This document shows, in pieces, positions 16,977 through 28,060 of a stretch of DNA of 64,000 nucleotides. How positions within the stretch are numbered: the first letter of the stretch is position 1; every line of letters begins with the position of its first letter. A model generated the notes under the pieces. That model was given only the letters and a program-made list of their open reading frames with translations. It was not told the origin of the DNA and made no database searches. Made by a program: the position numbers and the translations under genes. The stretch spans positions 806,001 to 870,000 of the forward strand of contig NZ_FOWC01000001.1 of assembly GCF_900115345.1 (NCBI RefSeq), written 5' to 3'. Source of the stretch: Amycolatopsis rubida (GTDB lineage Bacteria; Actinomycetota; Actinomycetes; Mycobacteriales; Pseudonocardiaceae).

Positions 16977-17298
16977 TGCGCCCCCTCACCGTCTCCTGGG
17001 CGTCTGATCAGCACCCTAAGCACACGCGAGAACCTTGTGAAACGCGCGGGCAGCGGGGTTGATCGGCGGGGCCGAACTCCGGTGACCGCTTACCGTGGAA
17101 CGCGGTCCGGTCACCGCTATGACGCGGTTTCGACCTTCTCTCGCACCCGGTTTCACTTCACTGTAGTTGCCAGATCTCCGTCACCGCCCGGACACCCGCG
17201 GCGATCACGGAGAGCGATGGACCCGACGACACAGATCTGCCGGCGCTGATGCATCCCGCAAGGTGCAGCGGCCCGGGACGAGAAAGCGTGGAGGGACA
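16977..17298. other. Divergent intergenic region of 322 bp
   Basis: No gene is supported here. It separates the XRE-TPR gene from the two-gene operon starting at 17299 and must hold both promoters. The only strong structure is the inverted repeat at 17080-17116. Confidence 0.6.
17080..17116. promoter_or_regulatory. Long-spaced inverted repeat between divergent genes
   Basis: CGGTGACCG at 17080-17088 and CGGTCACCG at 17108-17116 are perfect reverse complements separated by 19 bases, 104 bases upstream of the XRE-TPR gene. Each arm is itself nearly palindromic, so this may be two half-sites for a dimeric regulator, possibly the XRE protein itself. Position-based inference. Confidence 0.45.
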
Positions 17299-17655
17299 GT
17301 GGAGTTCGTGGATTCGCTCGGTGGAGGACAAGCCGGGACCGCGGTGCGGTCCGTTCGGCCCGCACCGGGAATCACCACGGCACGTCCGGTGCCGCCTACT
17401 GTCGCTTCCGCTGTCGCCGCTTCGGTGTCCGCCGACCCGCGCACCGCGGGCGTGCGGCATTTCGAGGGCGGCCAGGTCGTGTGGCGCGTGCAGTGCGGAG
17501 ATCTCATCAGCCGCGAGCGCGCCGTCACGGTGTTCGTCGAGGACGACGAGGTCGTCGTGGTGTCCCCGCCGGGGGAGACCGCCCGCCTCACGTCCGGCCA
17601 GCTCGGCCAGCTCCGGGCCGCGCTCAACGAAGCCGCCACTATGGCGGAAAGGTGA
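17299..17655 (+). CDS. Conserved hypothetical protein, 118 residues
   Basis: Soluble protein from a GTG preceded by ggaggg. The N-terminal half is low-complexity, rich in Pro, Val, Ala and Thr. The C-terminal half looks folded: a small beta unit (VRHFEGGQVVWRVQCGDLI), then AVTVFVEDDEVVVVSPPGETARL and a closing helix (GQLGQLRAALNEAATMAER). I do not recognise the family. It overlaps the next gene by four bases (GTGA), so the two products probably act together. Confidence 0.65.
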   Translation: MEFVDSLGGGQAGTAVRSVRPAPGITTARPVPPTVASAVAASVSADPRTAGVRHFEGGQVVWRVQCGDLISRERAVTVFVEDDEVVVVSPPGETARLTSGQLGQLRAALNEAATMAER

Positions 17656-18092
17656 CGGTGAGTTTCCCCATGGATCAGGTTCTCGGTCAGGTTCTCCGCA
17701 ACGCCGTGTGGGAGCGCCTCGACATGCTGTCCGACCTGGCCGAACGCGCCGACGCCCCGTCGCTGGTCTCGGTCGCCCGCTCCGAACTGCCCCGGCTCGC
17801 CGAGGGCTGGCGCGCGATGCTGCAGGCGCACGAGCCCGACGAGCGCGGCGACTGCCCCACCTGCTCGACGCGCTGGCACCGCTGCAAGGCCCCGTGCTCG
17901 GTGTGGCAGGTAGCGCACGAGCACCTGGTCGCGGGCGGGCTTGCCCCGCAGGCGCTGTCCGCTGCCGGACATCGCCCGGCCCGCCGCCGCGCCGCGGTCC
18001 CGGCGGTTCCCGGGCAGAACCGGCGAGCCGAATCCCCCGCGGAGACCACCGGCAGGCACGCGCTGGTGAAGCCGCGCCCGGTCAGCGCCTGA
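17652..18092 (+). CDS. Hypothetical protein with a Cys-rich zinc-ribbon-like motif, 146 residues
   Basis: Starts at the GTG overlapping the previous stop; GTG 17658 and ATG 17670 are alternatives. A helical N-terminal part (about residues 10-65) is followed by CPTCSTRWHRCKAPCSVW, in which four Cys and one His in C-x2-C-x6-C-x3-C spacing could hold one metal ion. The C-terminus is basic and probably disordered (residues about 100-146). Function unknown; coupling to the preceding gene and the compact Cys motif suggest a regulatory or scaffolding role. A 13-bp hairpin terminates the operon. Confidence 0.65.
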   Translation: MTVSFPMDQVLGQVLRNAVWERLDMLSDLAERADAPSLVSVARSELPRLAEGWRAMLQAHEPDERGDCPTCSTRWHRCKAPCSVWQVAHEHLVAGGLAPQALSAAGHRPARRRAAVPAVPGQNRRAESPAETTGRHALVKPRPVSA

Positions 18093-18095
18093 CCT

Positions 18096-18134
18096 CTCGG
18101 GTGGGGTGCTTCCGGGCGGATCACCTCACCCGAG
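18096..18134 (+). terminator. Hairpin terminator of the two-gene operon
   Basis: CTCGGGTG (18096-18103) pairs with CACCCGAG (18127-18134), extended by a G-T pair and GGTG/CACC (18105-18108 with 18122-18125), giving 13 bp just after the stop at 18092. Confidence 0.7.
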
Positions 18135-18633
18135 GTTCGACTGGCGAGCGCGCGACTTTCCGGCGTCCCCAACCGGTCAGGTCGCCCGGCATCCTCGCCC
18201 GGCCGAGGGCTGGTCCGTCCGTCCCCCCGAGCGCGACGGACCACCCTCGGCCACCCCTAGCCTTCAACGCGATTAATCGAAAAATGTCCGGCAGAACACC
18301 TAGCGGACGCAGTAATCGGACGCTAGGTTGAAGATCATCGCTCCGGCCGCCACGCGCCGGTCGCGATCAAGAACTCCGCGGGCCGGTGCCGTTGCACTCC
18401 CCTCCCCCGACCGGCACCGGCCCGCGGTTCCACTTCCCAGACCCGCCGTCGTCTCCTCGGAGTCCGCGGCGGGTTTTGTCGTGTTCGCGGCGGTGCGCAC
18501 GGGTACCGGCGGGGTAATGCCGCGCAACGCCACGGCAAACGCCCGGGAGCGGTCGGTAATCTGCGCTGGGGGCTCGTACGTTCGAATTCGGCTGCGCGCC
18601 CACGATGGTGTTGAGCGTGGAGAAGGGCCGGGC
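18135..18633. other. Gene-free 500-bp region rich in inverted repeats upstream of the RHS gene
   Basis: No coding sequence is supported. Three nested symmetries stand out. First, GGCCGAGGG plus GGTCCGTC (18201-18219) pair with GACGGACC plus CCCTCGGCC (18235-18252), a 17-bp interrupted stem. Second, ACCTAGCG (18298-18305) pairs with CGCTAGGT (18321-18328). Third, CTTCAAC (18262-18268) pairs with GTTGAAG (18327-18333). The first may be a terminator; the others lie about 300 bases upstream of the RHS start and may be regulatory. Confidence 0.55.
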
Positions 18634-21600
18634 ATGTCGAATCCTTTGGTGGCCGAAAAGCAGGACTCGACCTCGGCGATCTCCGGCATCTCGATCCTCG
18701 AGGCCGGAAAGGGCCTGAAGGACGGCATCGAGTCCGGCGACTGGGCGGCGACCGTGATGGGCGCGGTCGGGGTCGGCATGGAAGCGCTCGCCGCGGTGAT
18801 GGACCCGTTCGGCGCGATCCTCGCCGCGGGCGTCGGCTGGCTGATCGAACACGTCGGCCCGCTCAAGGAAGCGCTGGACAAACTGGCCGGGGACCCCGAC
18901 CAGGTCCACGCCTACTCCGAAACGTGGCAGAACGTCTCCAAAGAGGTCAGTTCCGTCGCGCAGGATCTGGCCGCACAGGTCAAAAAGGACATCGAGTCCT
19001 GGGAGGGCGCCACCGCCGACGCCTACCGCAAACAGGCCGAGGAGGTCGCCAAGACCCTCGAAGGCGCGGCGCAGGCCTGCGAGGGCGCGGGCAGCGGGGT
19101 GAAGACCGCGGGTGAAGTCGTCGGCGCGGTGCGGATGCTGGTGCGCGACATCATCTCCCAGGTCGTGGCGCACTTGATCTCGTGGGCGCTGCAGGTGCTG
19201 TTCACCCTCGGCATCGGGATGACCTGGGTGGTGCCGCAGGTGGTCAACCTGGTCGCCAAGACCGCCAAGCAGATCGCCGAACTGGTCAAGAACCTCACCA
19301 AGGCGCTCAAGGAACTCGGCAAGCTGCTCACCAAGGCGCGCGGCCTGTTCGAGGACGTCGCCAAGTCGATGAAGGGCATCAAGTCAGGCGGCAAGGAAGC
19401 CACGCACCCGCCGAAGGAGATCAAGTCGGGCGGTGGCTCCACCAAGCCCTCCGGAGTGAAGGACACTCCGAACGAAAAGAGCGGCGGCGGTGGCGAGAAA
19501 CCGCCGCCGGTCAAGGACGAGTCCACCAACACCTCCGGCGCGCACGACGGCCCGCCGGAAACCAGGGGCGGCGGGAACCACGAACCTCCCCCGCGCGAAC
19601 CTCCGAAAGAGCAGGCGCAGGGCAACGGCGAAGCCGGCGGCGGGACGGGAACCAACGAACGCGGCGGGAACGAGTCGAACACCGGGCCGACGGGCGGCAC
19701 CGAGACGTCCGGCGCGAAGAAGCAGAGCGACCCCGAGCCGGAATGCAAGACCGACCCGGTCGTCATCTCCAGCGGCGAGGTGCTGGTCGAGGACTACGAC
19801 CTCGAACTGCCGGAGCTGCTGGTGCGGCGGACGCATCGCTCGTCCTACCGCTCCGGGCGCTGGTTCGGCCCGACCTGGACGTCCACTGTGGACCAGCGGC
19901 TGGAGTTCGGCGAGGAATATCTTCGGTTCTACGGGCCGGAAGGCGTCATCCTCTACTACCCGATGCCCGCCGGGGAAGAGCCGGTGCTGCCGATCGAGGG
20001 CGCGCGCTGGCCGCTGACCAAACACGCCGACGGCAGCTGCACCATCGACCAGGTGCACCCGGATCGGACGATGCGGTTTTCCGGCACGGGCAAGACATTG
20101 CCGCTGCGCTCGATCGAGGACGCCGACGGCTCGTGGACCGAACTGTCCTATGCGGACTCCGGCGCGCCCGCGCTGCTCACGCATTCGAGCGGGGTCCAGG
20201 TCGGCTTCCGCACCGACGGGCACCGGATCACCGAACTGCGGATGATCGGCACCGGCCCGGCTCCGGACGTCGTCGTGCGCGGCTACCGCTACAACTACCA
20301 GGGCCATCTCTCCGAAGTCGTCAACTCCTCGGGAACGGCGAAGCGCTACACCTACGATCCCGACGGCAGGGTCACGAGCTGGGAAGACCGCAACGGCGTC
20401 AGCTACCGCTACGGCTACGACGCCGAAGGCCGCTGCGTGCGCACCGAAGGCGCGCAAGGCTTCTACAACGGCGCGTTCGAGTACCTCCCCGCGGCTCGCA
20501 TCACCCGGTTCACCGATTCCCTCGGCCACGTTTCGGAGTACGAGTACAACCTTGAGGGCAGGCCGGTCCGGGAGACCGATCCGCTGGGCAACGTGACGCT
20601 GTCGGAATGGGATCGCTACGGCAATCTGCTCCGCCGGGTCGATCCGCTCGGCCGGGTCACTGAGTACACCTACGCCGACGACGGCACGCCGCTCACCATC
20701 GCCCGTCCCGACGGCAGCCTCGCCGAACTGGAACACGACGGCACCGAGCTGGCCTCGATCACAGTGCACGGCAACGGCCGGAGCTGGCAGCGCCGGTACG
20801 ACCAGCCCGCCGCCGCGCTCGAGTTGCCCGCCCTCTTCGCGAGCGAGCCCGAGGACGGCGATCCTGCCGCGGAACTGGACCAATTCGGCAGGCCGCGTTC
20901 GGCGCCCGAGGTCGGCGGCGGGCGGACGCAACTGGGCTGGACGGTCGACGGAAAACCGGCTTCACGCGTCGGAGTGCGCCGCGAGCGGGCGATGTGGCGG
21001 TACGACCGCGAAGGCAACGAGATCGAGCACGTTGACGAACTCGGCCGGACGACCCGGCGCGAATACGGCCCGTTCGACGTGGTGACCGCGGTCGTGGACC
21101 CCTCGGGCGCGCGCACCAGCTACACCTACGACACCGAACTGCGGCTGACGTCGGTGACCGATCCGCTGAACCGCACCTGGACCTACACCTACGACCCGCT
21201 CGGCAGGCTGGTCGCGCAGACCGATTTCGACGGCCGGACCCGGACCTACGCCTACGACGCGGCCGGACAGACTGTCGCCGTGACCGAGCCGGACGGTTCG
21301 GTCACCGAGAACATCTACGACCTGCTCGGCAACCGGGTCGAGATCCGCGCTCCGCACCGCACCGTGCGCTACGCCTACGACCCGGTCGGCAACGTCGTGC
21401 GGGTGGAATCCGCGGACTCGGTGGTGGAGTTCGACCGCGATCTGTACGGCCGGGTCGTCCGCGAGGCGATCGACGGCGTCGAGGTGCACTTCTCCTACGA
21501 CGAGCGGGGCCAGACGATCCGCCGCCGGACGCCTTCGGGAGCGGAGAGCGTGTGGACCTTCGACGAGGAAGACCGGCCGGTCTCGCTGACCACGGCGGGA

Positions 21601-23832
21601 CACACCGTGCGCTACCGGCTGGACGACGAGGGCCGCGTGCTCGCCCGCGACACCGACGGGATCAGCACCCTGCAGCAGGCGTTCGGCCCGCGCAGGCTGG
21701 TCACCGCACAGCAGGTTTCCCGTGGCACAACGCCGGTGCGGCGGCGCGGTCTCGATTACTACGCGGACGGCAGCCTCGCCGCGGTGCAGGACAGCCTTGC
21801 CGGGAAGACCGCCTTCACCCGGGACCCGGCCGGACGCGTGGTCACGGTGGCCTCCCCGGCAGGCAGGGAAGAACTGCGCTACAACCCGGCCGGTGAGCTG
21901 ACCGCCTGGTCGGGCAGCTCGGGCCTGTCCTCGGACTACGACTCCCTCGGCCGCCGGATCCGCCACCGCGAGGTGCATCCGGGCGGCGTGCGGGTGTGGG
22001 AGTACGCCTGGACCGGCGATCTGCTCACCGGCCTGCGCACGCCGGACGGCGCGCAGTGGCGCTACCGCTACGACCCGCTCGGCCGCCGGATCGCCAAGGA
22101 GCGGCTGCTGGCCGACGGTTCCGTCGCCGAATCGACCCGGTTCGTGTGGGACGGCTTCGTGCTCATCGAACAGGAGCACACCGACTCCGCCGGAGTGCGC
22201 CGGACGACCACCTGGGAACGCAGGCCGGGCAGCGACGAACCGGTCACCCAGCTCGAACGAGGCCCCGGCGGCGACCGGTTCGTGTCTGTCGTCACCGACG
22301 CCATCGGCACGCCGACCGACCTGATCGACGAGCACGGCGGCCTCGCCTGGAGCGCGCGCCGTTCGCTGTGGGGCCGGGTGCGGCCCGGCGGCATCCCGCT
22401 GCAGTTCCCCGGCCAGTACGCGGACGCCGAATCCGGCCTGCACTACAACGTTTTCCGCTACTACGACCCGGCCGCCGCGCGCTATCTCAGCCAGGATCCG
22501 CTCGGGCTGGAGGGCGGGCCGAACCCGGTCGCCTACGTCCCCGACCCGTTCGCCGCCTACGACCCGCTCGGCCTCGAAGGCTGCGGCAAAGGCAAGGGCA
22601 AGGCCACGGACCCGCCGCCCGCGGACTCCACGGCCAAGCACAACGCCGACAACGGCGGCGGGAGCACCAGTTCTTCCTCGGCAGGCAAGGGCAAGCGCAA
22701 GCGCGACGACAACGACGACGGCTCCAGCGGCTCCGGCGGCAAGGGAAGCGCGAAGAAAAAGAAGGAGCCGGACGTCTGGGACCGGATGGCGTGGAACCAG
22801 GACGCCAAGAACGCGCGCACCAAGCAGACCGGCGACAAGAACGATCCGTTCCACAAGGCCGGCAGCGATGTCGCGCAGCGGCACATCATCTCGTTCCAGA
22901 AAATGCGGGACGGGCTGAAGAACTGGGTGCACGAACAGCCGGTCGAGAAACAAAGCGCGCTGACCAAGAAATACGGCGAGGACGAACTGCCGAAGCTGCA
23001 CAACCAGCCGAAGAACCTGCCGCTCGGCCCGCAGCACACCAACGCCGGGATCGGCGGCGTCTCGACCCGGATCGGCAACATCGAGGACGGGATCGCGGGC
23101 AAGCTCAAGGTCGGCAAGAACGACAACATCAAGACCGAGAACCCGAAGTGGCCGAGCGACTCGATGGACAAGAGCGGCGGCTACAAGCACAAGGACCACC
23201 CGGATCTCGACAAGAACTGGCGGCCGATCGGCCAGCAGGCGGACCGCATCACCGATCCCAAGGAGATGAACCGGGCCACCCGGGACATCGGCGACAGCGC
23301 GGACTTCGACTGGCCCGGCGGCAAGAAGGAAGAATTCGAGAAGTGGCACAAGTCCTTCAACGAATTCACCGATCTCAAGGAAAACCCGAAGAATTACACC
23401 GAAAAAGACGTCGACGACATCATCAAACGGTTCCACGAGCTGCCCTCGCCGTCCGGGCGGCATCCCACGATCGACGAGTACAACAAGGCCCCGGACGGCA
23501 ACCCGCACCGGTTCGACGACAAGGGCAACCCGATCGACGTCAACAAGGACTCGCATCCGGACTGGAAACGCCCGGACAAGCCGCTCGACGGAAACCAGAT
23601 GCGCACCGAATGGGGCAACCGGAACGAGCAAGGCGTCGGGCCGACCCAGAAGGACTGGAACGACCTCGAAAACGGGAAGTACGACCCGAAGGAGTGGAGC
23701 GACCCCGAAAAGAAGAAGTACCTGGACGAGGTCGGCGAGCCCAGCAAGGAAGACATCCAGAAGGCCGCGGACGAACACGCTGCCCGGGCCAAGCAGATGC
23801 AGGACGACGCGAAGAAGAACCGGGGCGGGTGA
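18634..23832 (+). CDS. RHS/YD-repeat polymorphic toxin with WXG-type N-terminus and candidate HNH-like C-terminal toxin
   Basis: Giant protein of 1,732 residues. Residues 1 to about 260 are helical with a W-x-G motif (SWEG, Trp123), as in substrates of ESX/type VII secretion, including apolar helices near 170-210. A Gly/Pro/Lys-rich linker follows (about 255-370). A DUF6531-type segment opens near residue 374 (DPVVISSGEVLVEDYDLELP). About 900 residues of YD repeats (G-x-x-x-x-YxYDxxGR) form the RHS shell, which closes at ARYLSQDPLGLEGG and DPLGLEG near 1310. The variable C-terminus after this has a Lys-rich spacer, then RHIISF (His1417) and NLPLGPQH (Asn1461, His1468), an H-N-H pattern suggesting a nuclease; this last point is inference. 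No immunity gene follows on the same strand. Confidence 0.88.
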   Translation: MSNPLVAEKQDSTSAISGISILEAGKGLKDGIESGDWAATVMGAVGVGMEALAAVMDPFGAILAAGVGWLIEHVGPLKEALDKLAGDPDQVHAYSETWQNVSKEVSSVAQDLAAQVKKDIESWEGATADAYRKQAEEVAKTLEGAAQACEGAGSGVKTAGEVVGAVRMLVRDIISQVVAHLISWALQVLFTLGIGMTWVVPQVVNLVAKTAKQIAELVKNLTKALKELGKLLTKARGLFEDVAKSMKGIKSGGKEATHPPKEIKSGGGSTKPSGVKDTPNEKSGGGGEKPPPVKDESTNTSGAHDGPPETRGGGNHEPPPREPPKEQAQGNGEAGGGTGTNERGGNESNTGPTGGTETSGAKKQSDPEPECKTDPVVISSGEVLVEDYDLELPELLVRRTHRSSYRSGRWFGPTWTSTVDQRLEFGEEYLRFYGPEGVILYYPMPAGEEPVLPIEGARWPLTKHADGSCTIDQVHPDRTMRFSGTGKTLPLRSIEDADGSWTELSYADSGAPALLTHSSGVQVGFRTDGHRITELRMIGTGPAPDVVVRGYRYNYQGHLSEVVNSSGTAKRYTYDPDGRVTSWEDRNGVSYRYGYDAEGRCVRTEGAQGFYNGAFEYLPAARITRFTDSLGHVSEYEYNLEGRPVRETDPLGNVTLSEWDRYGNLLRRVDPLGRVTEYTYADDGTPLTIARPDGSLAELEHDGTELASITVHGNGRSWQRRYDQPAAALELPALFASEPEDGDPAAELDQFGRPRSAPEVGGGRTQLGWTVDGKPASRVGVRRERAMWRYDREGNEIEHVDELGRTTRREYGPFDVVTAVVDPSGARTSYTYDTELRLTSVTDPLNRTWTYTYDPLGRLVAQTDFDGRTRTYAYDAAGQTVAVTEPDGSVTENIYDLLGNRVEIRAPHRTVRYAYDPVGNVVRVESADSVVEFDRDLYGRVVREAIDGVEVHFSYDERGQTIRRRTPSGAESVWTFDEEDRPVSLTTAGHTVRYRLDDEGRVLARDTDGISTLQQAFGPRRLVTAQQVSRGTTPVRRRGLDYYADGSLAAVQDSLAGKTAFTRDPAGRVVTVASPAGREELRYNPAGELTAWSGSSGLSSDYDSLGRRIRHREVHPGGVRVWEYAWTGDLLTGLRTPDGAQWRYRYDPLGRRIAKERLLADGSVAESTRFVWDGFVLIEQEHTDSAGVRRTTTWERRPGSDEPVTQLERGPGGDRFVSVVTDAIGTPTDLIDEHGGLAWSARRSLWGRVRPGGIPLQFPGQYADAESGLHYNVFRYYDPAAARYLSQDPLGLEGGPNPVAYVPDPFAAYDPLGLEGCGKGKGKATDPPPADSTAKHNADNGGGSTSSSSAGKGKRKRDDNDDGSSGSGGKGSAKKKKEPDVWDRMAWNQDAKNARTKQTGDKNDPFHKAGSDVAQRHIISFQKMRDGLKNWVHEQPVEKQSALTKKYGEDELPKLHNQPKNLPLGPQHTNAGIGGVSTRIGNIEDGIAGKLKVGKNDNIKTENPKWPSDSMDKSGGYKHKDHPDLDKNWRPIGQQADRITDPKEMNRATRDIGDSADFDWPGGKKEEFEKWHKSFNEFTDLKENPKNYTEKDVDDIIKRFHELPSPSGRHPTIDEYNKAPDGNPHRFDDKGNPIDVNKDSHPDWKRPDKPLDGNQMRTEWGNRNEQGVGPTQKDWNDLENGKYDPKEWSDPEKKKYLDEVGEPSKEDIQKAADEHAARAKQMQDDAKKNRGG

Positions 23833-23874
23833 GCACCGGAAGCCCGGTGCGGTCCGCACCGGGTGCCGCGGACG

Positions 23875-24291
23875 TCAGGCGGCTGCCTCCGCGTCGCGAG
23901 CGGCGAACACCTCGCGCGCGGCGAAGGTGGCGTTCAGCGCTCGCGGAAATCCCGCGTAGACCGCGGAGTGCATCAGCGCCTCGGTGATTTCCTCGCGGCT
24001 GAGCCCGACGTTCAGCGCCGCGCCGATGTGCACCTTGAGCTGCGGTTCGCAGCCGCCGAGCGCGGTCAGCACGCCGAGGGTGACGAGCTGACGACTGCGC
24101 GGGTCGAGGCCGGGCCGGTCGTACATGTCGCCGAACGCGAACGCGGCCACGTGGTGTCCGAGGGCGGGGTTGATGTCGGCGAGGGAGTCGAGGACGGCTT
24201 CGCCCTGGTGGCCGTCGATGCGGGACAGCACGTCGAGCCCGTGCTTGCGGCGGGCGAGGTTTTCCGGGCTGTCGACGTCGTGCTGGGTCAC
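23875..24291 (-). CDS. Carboxymuconolactone decarboxylase family protein
   Basis: Helical protein of 138 residues from a GTG at 24291. The CMD core reads SRQLVTLGVLTALGGCEPQLKVHIGAALNVGLSREEITEALMHSAVYAGFPRALNA, the layout of 4-carboxymuconolactone decarboxylase (PcaC), which lacks the CxxC of peroxidase-type AhpD proteins. The closest role would be decarboxylation of a lactone or a related thiol-independent reaction; no other protocatechuate-pathway gene is nearby, so a general CMD protein is the safer call. The start overlaps the stop of the broken MerR gene (GTGA), so the pair is one operon. Confidence 0.87.
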   Translation of the reverse strand: MTQHDVDSPENLARRKHGLDVLSRIDGHQGEAVLDSLADINPALGHHVAAFAFGDMYDRPGLDPRSRQLVTLGVLTALGGCEPQLKVHIGAALNVGLSREEITEALMHSAVYAGFPRALNATFAAREVFAARDAEAAA

Positions 24292-24666
24292 GGCAGGGGG
24301 CCTTCCTGGTAAGTGGCGATCTTGTATTCGGTGGCGGCGAGGGAAAGCTGGAGCTGAGCGATCTGCCCGCGCGGCGTGTCGCGATGCTCCAGGAGCATTT
24401 CGCGCCGTTCGGGCACGGTGTCCGCGCCGGACTCGATCAGCTCGACGTAGCGGCGCAGGTCGCTGATCGACATGCCCGACACGCGCATTCGCGTCAGGAA
24501 CACCAGCCGGCGCACCGACGCGGCGTCGTAAACCCGGTGCCCGGCACTGTCCCTGGCGACCTGGACCAGCGTCCCGGGCCAGTTCCCGCAGCGCTTCGAC
24601 CGACACTGTGCCCGGCGGGTCGATCGCCAGCCGCAGCGCCTCGGTCAGCGCGTCCTCCTTCTCCAT
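24288..24666 (-). pseudogene. MerR family regulator, reading frame broken
   Basis: The N-terminal frame begins at ATG 24666 (MEKEDALTEALRLAIDPPG, then TVSVEALRELARDAG). The MerR sequence then continues in another frame: VQVARDSAGHRVYDAASV, VRRLVFLTRMRVSGMSISDL and so on to KIATYQEG, ending at 24288. The two parts align end to end with an intact MerR protein, with the switch near 24560 around gacgctggtc. One extra base or two missing bases explain it. Downstream it overlaps the CMD gene, its likely target. Either a genuine frameshift mutation or a sequencing error; the C-terminal part has no credible start of its own. Confidence 0.75.
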
Positions 24667-24707
24667 GCCGAAGACGCTAAGCCTGTGAGCGCGCTCAAAG
24701 GCAAGCG

Positions 24708-27333
<2,626 letters not shown>

Positions 27334-27396
27334 TCATATGTTAGGTCGTCACTCGTCTCGGGGGAAGCCCCGCGGGGCGCTAAAGTCCCAGATCAG

Positions 27397-28056
27397 ATGA
27401 GTGAATCGCGAGAGACTCCGAGGAACGACGTGGCCGAGACCCAGGCTGAACCCACACCGCTGCGGCGAAAGCCGGTTCAGCAACGCAGTGCCCGGCGGGT
27501 GGAACAGATGCTGGACGCGAGCGCCGTGCTCATCGACGAGCTGGGCTACGACGCGCTCACCACCACGCTGATCGCCAAACGCGCGGGCGTCGCGGTCGGG
27601 TCGCTGTACCAGTTCTTCCCGGACAAACGCGCGGTCGTGCAGGCGCTGACGCAGCGGAACCTGGAACGGTTCGTGGCCGCGGTGAACGAGCGGCTGCAGC
27701 AGCTGAGCCCCGAGCACTGGTGGAACATCGTCGACTCGGTGCTCGACATCTACCTGCGGATGCACCGGGAGGTGCCGGGGTTCTCCAAAGTCCACTTCGG
27801 CGACGTCATCGACGTCCGGCTGCTGGCCGACGACCGCGACAACAACTCGGTCATCGCGGATTCGCTGGTCGAAATCCTGCGCGGGCACGTCGACCGGCCC
27901 GCCGACGAACTCCGGTTCGCCATCGCGATCGCCAACGAAACGGCGGACGCGCTGCTGAAACTCGCCTTCCGCCGCGACCCGAACGGGGACGAGCGGATCG
28001 TCGCCGAGGCCAAGCACGTGGTGAAGGGTTATCTGGCCAGCAAATTCGGTGACTGA
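27397..28056 (+). CDS. TetR family transcriptional regulator
   Basis: Regulator of 219 residues. After about 35 polar residues comes the TetR helix-turn-helix (about 36-80): RRVEQMLDASAVLIDELGYD, TTTLIAKRAGVAVGSLYQFF, PDKRAVVQAL. The C-terminal ligand-binding half is helical. ATG 27397 was chosen because it fits the usual N-terminal length. It is divergent from the beta-glucosidase operon across 105 bases containing a weak GAAC-N7-GTTC symmetry, and is likely to repress that operon until a glucoside or its aglycone binds. Confidence 0.9.
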   Translation: MSESRETPRNDVAETQAEPTPLRRKPVQQRSARRVEQMLDASAVLIDELGYDALTTTLIAKRAGVAVGSLYQFFPDKRAVVQALTQRNLERFVAAVNERLQQLSPEHWWNIVDSVLDIYLRMHREVPGFSKVHFGDVIDVRLLADDRDNNSVIADSLVEILRGHVDRPADELRFAIAIANETADALLKLAFRRDPNGDERIVAEAKHVVKGYLASKFGD

Positions 28057-28060
28057 GCGC

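Noticed and set aside
20962..23859. A 965-codon open frame antisense to the RHS gene.
   Set aside because: Long antisense frames are normal in GC-rich DNA with strong codon bias; it is Val/Arg/Gly-rich and has no domain.
24288..24515. Short C-terminal MerR frame as an independent gene.
   Set aside because: It starts in the middle of the winged helix and lacks a ribosome-binding site; it is the second half of a frame-broken gene.
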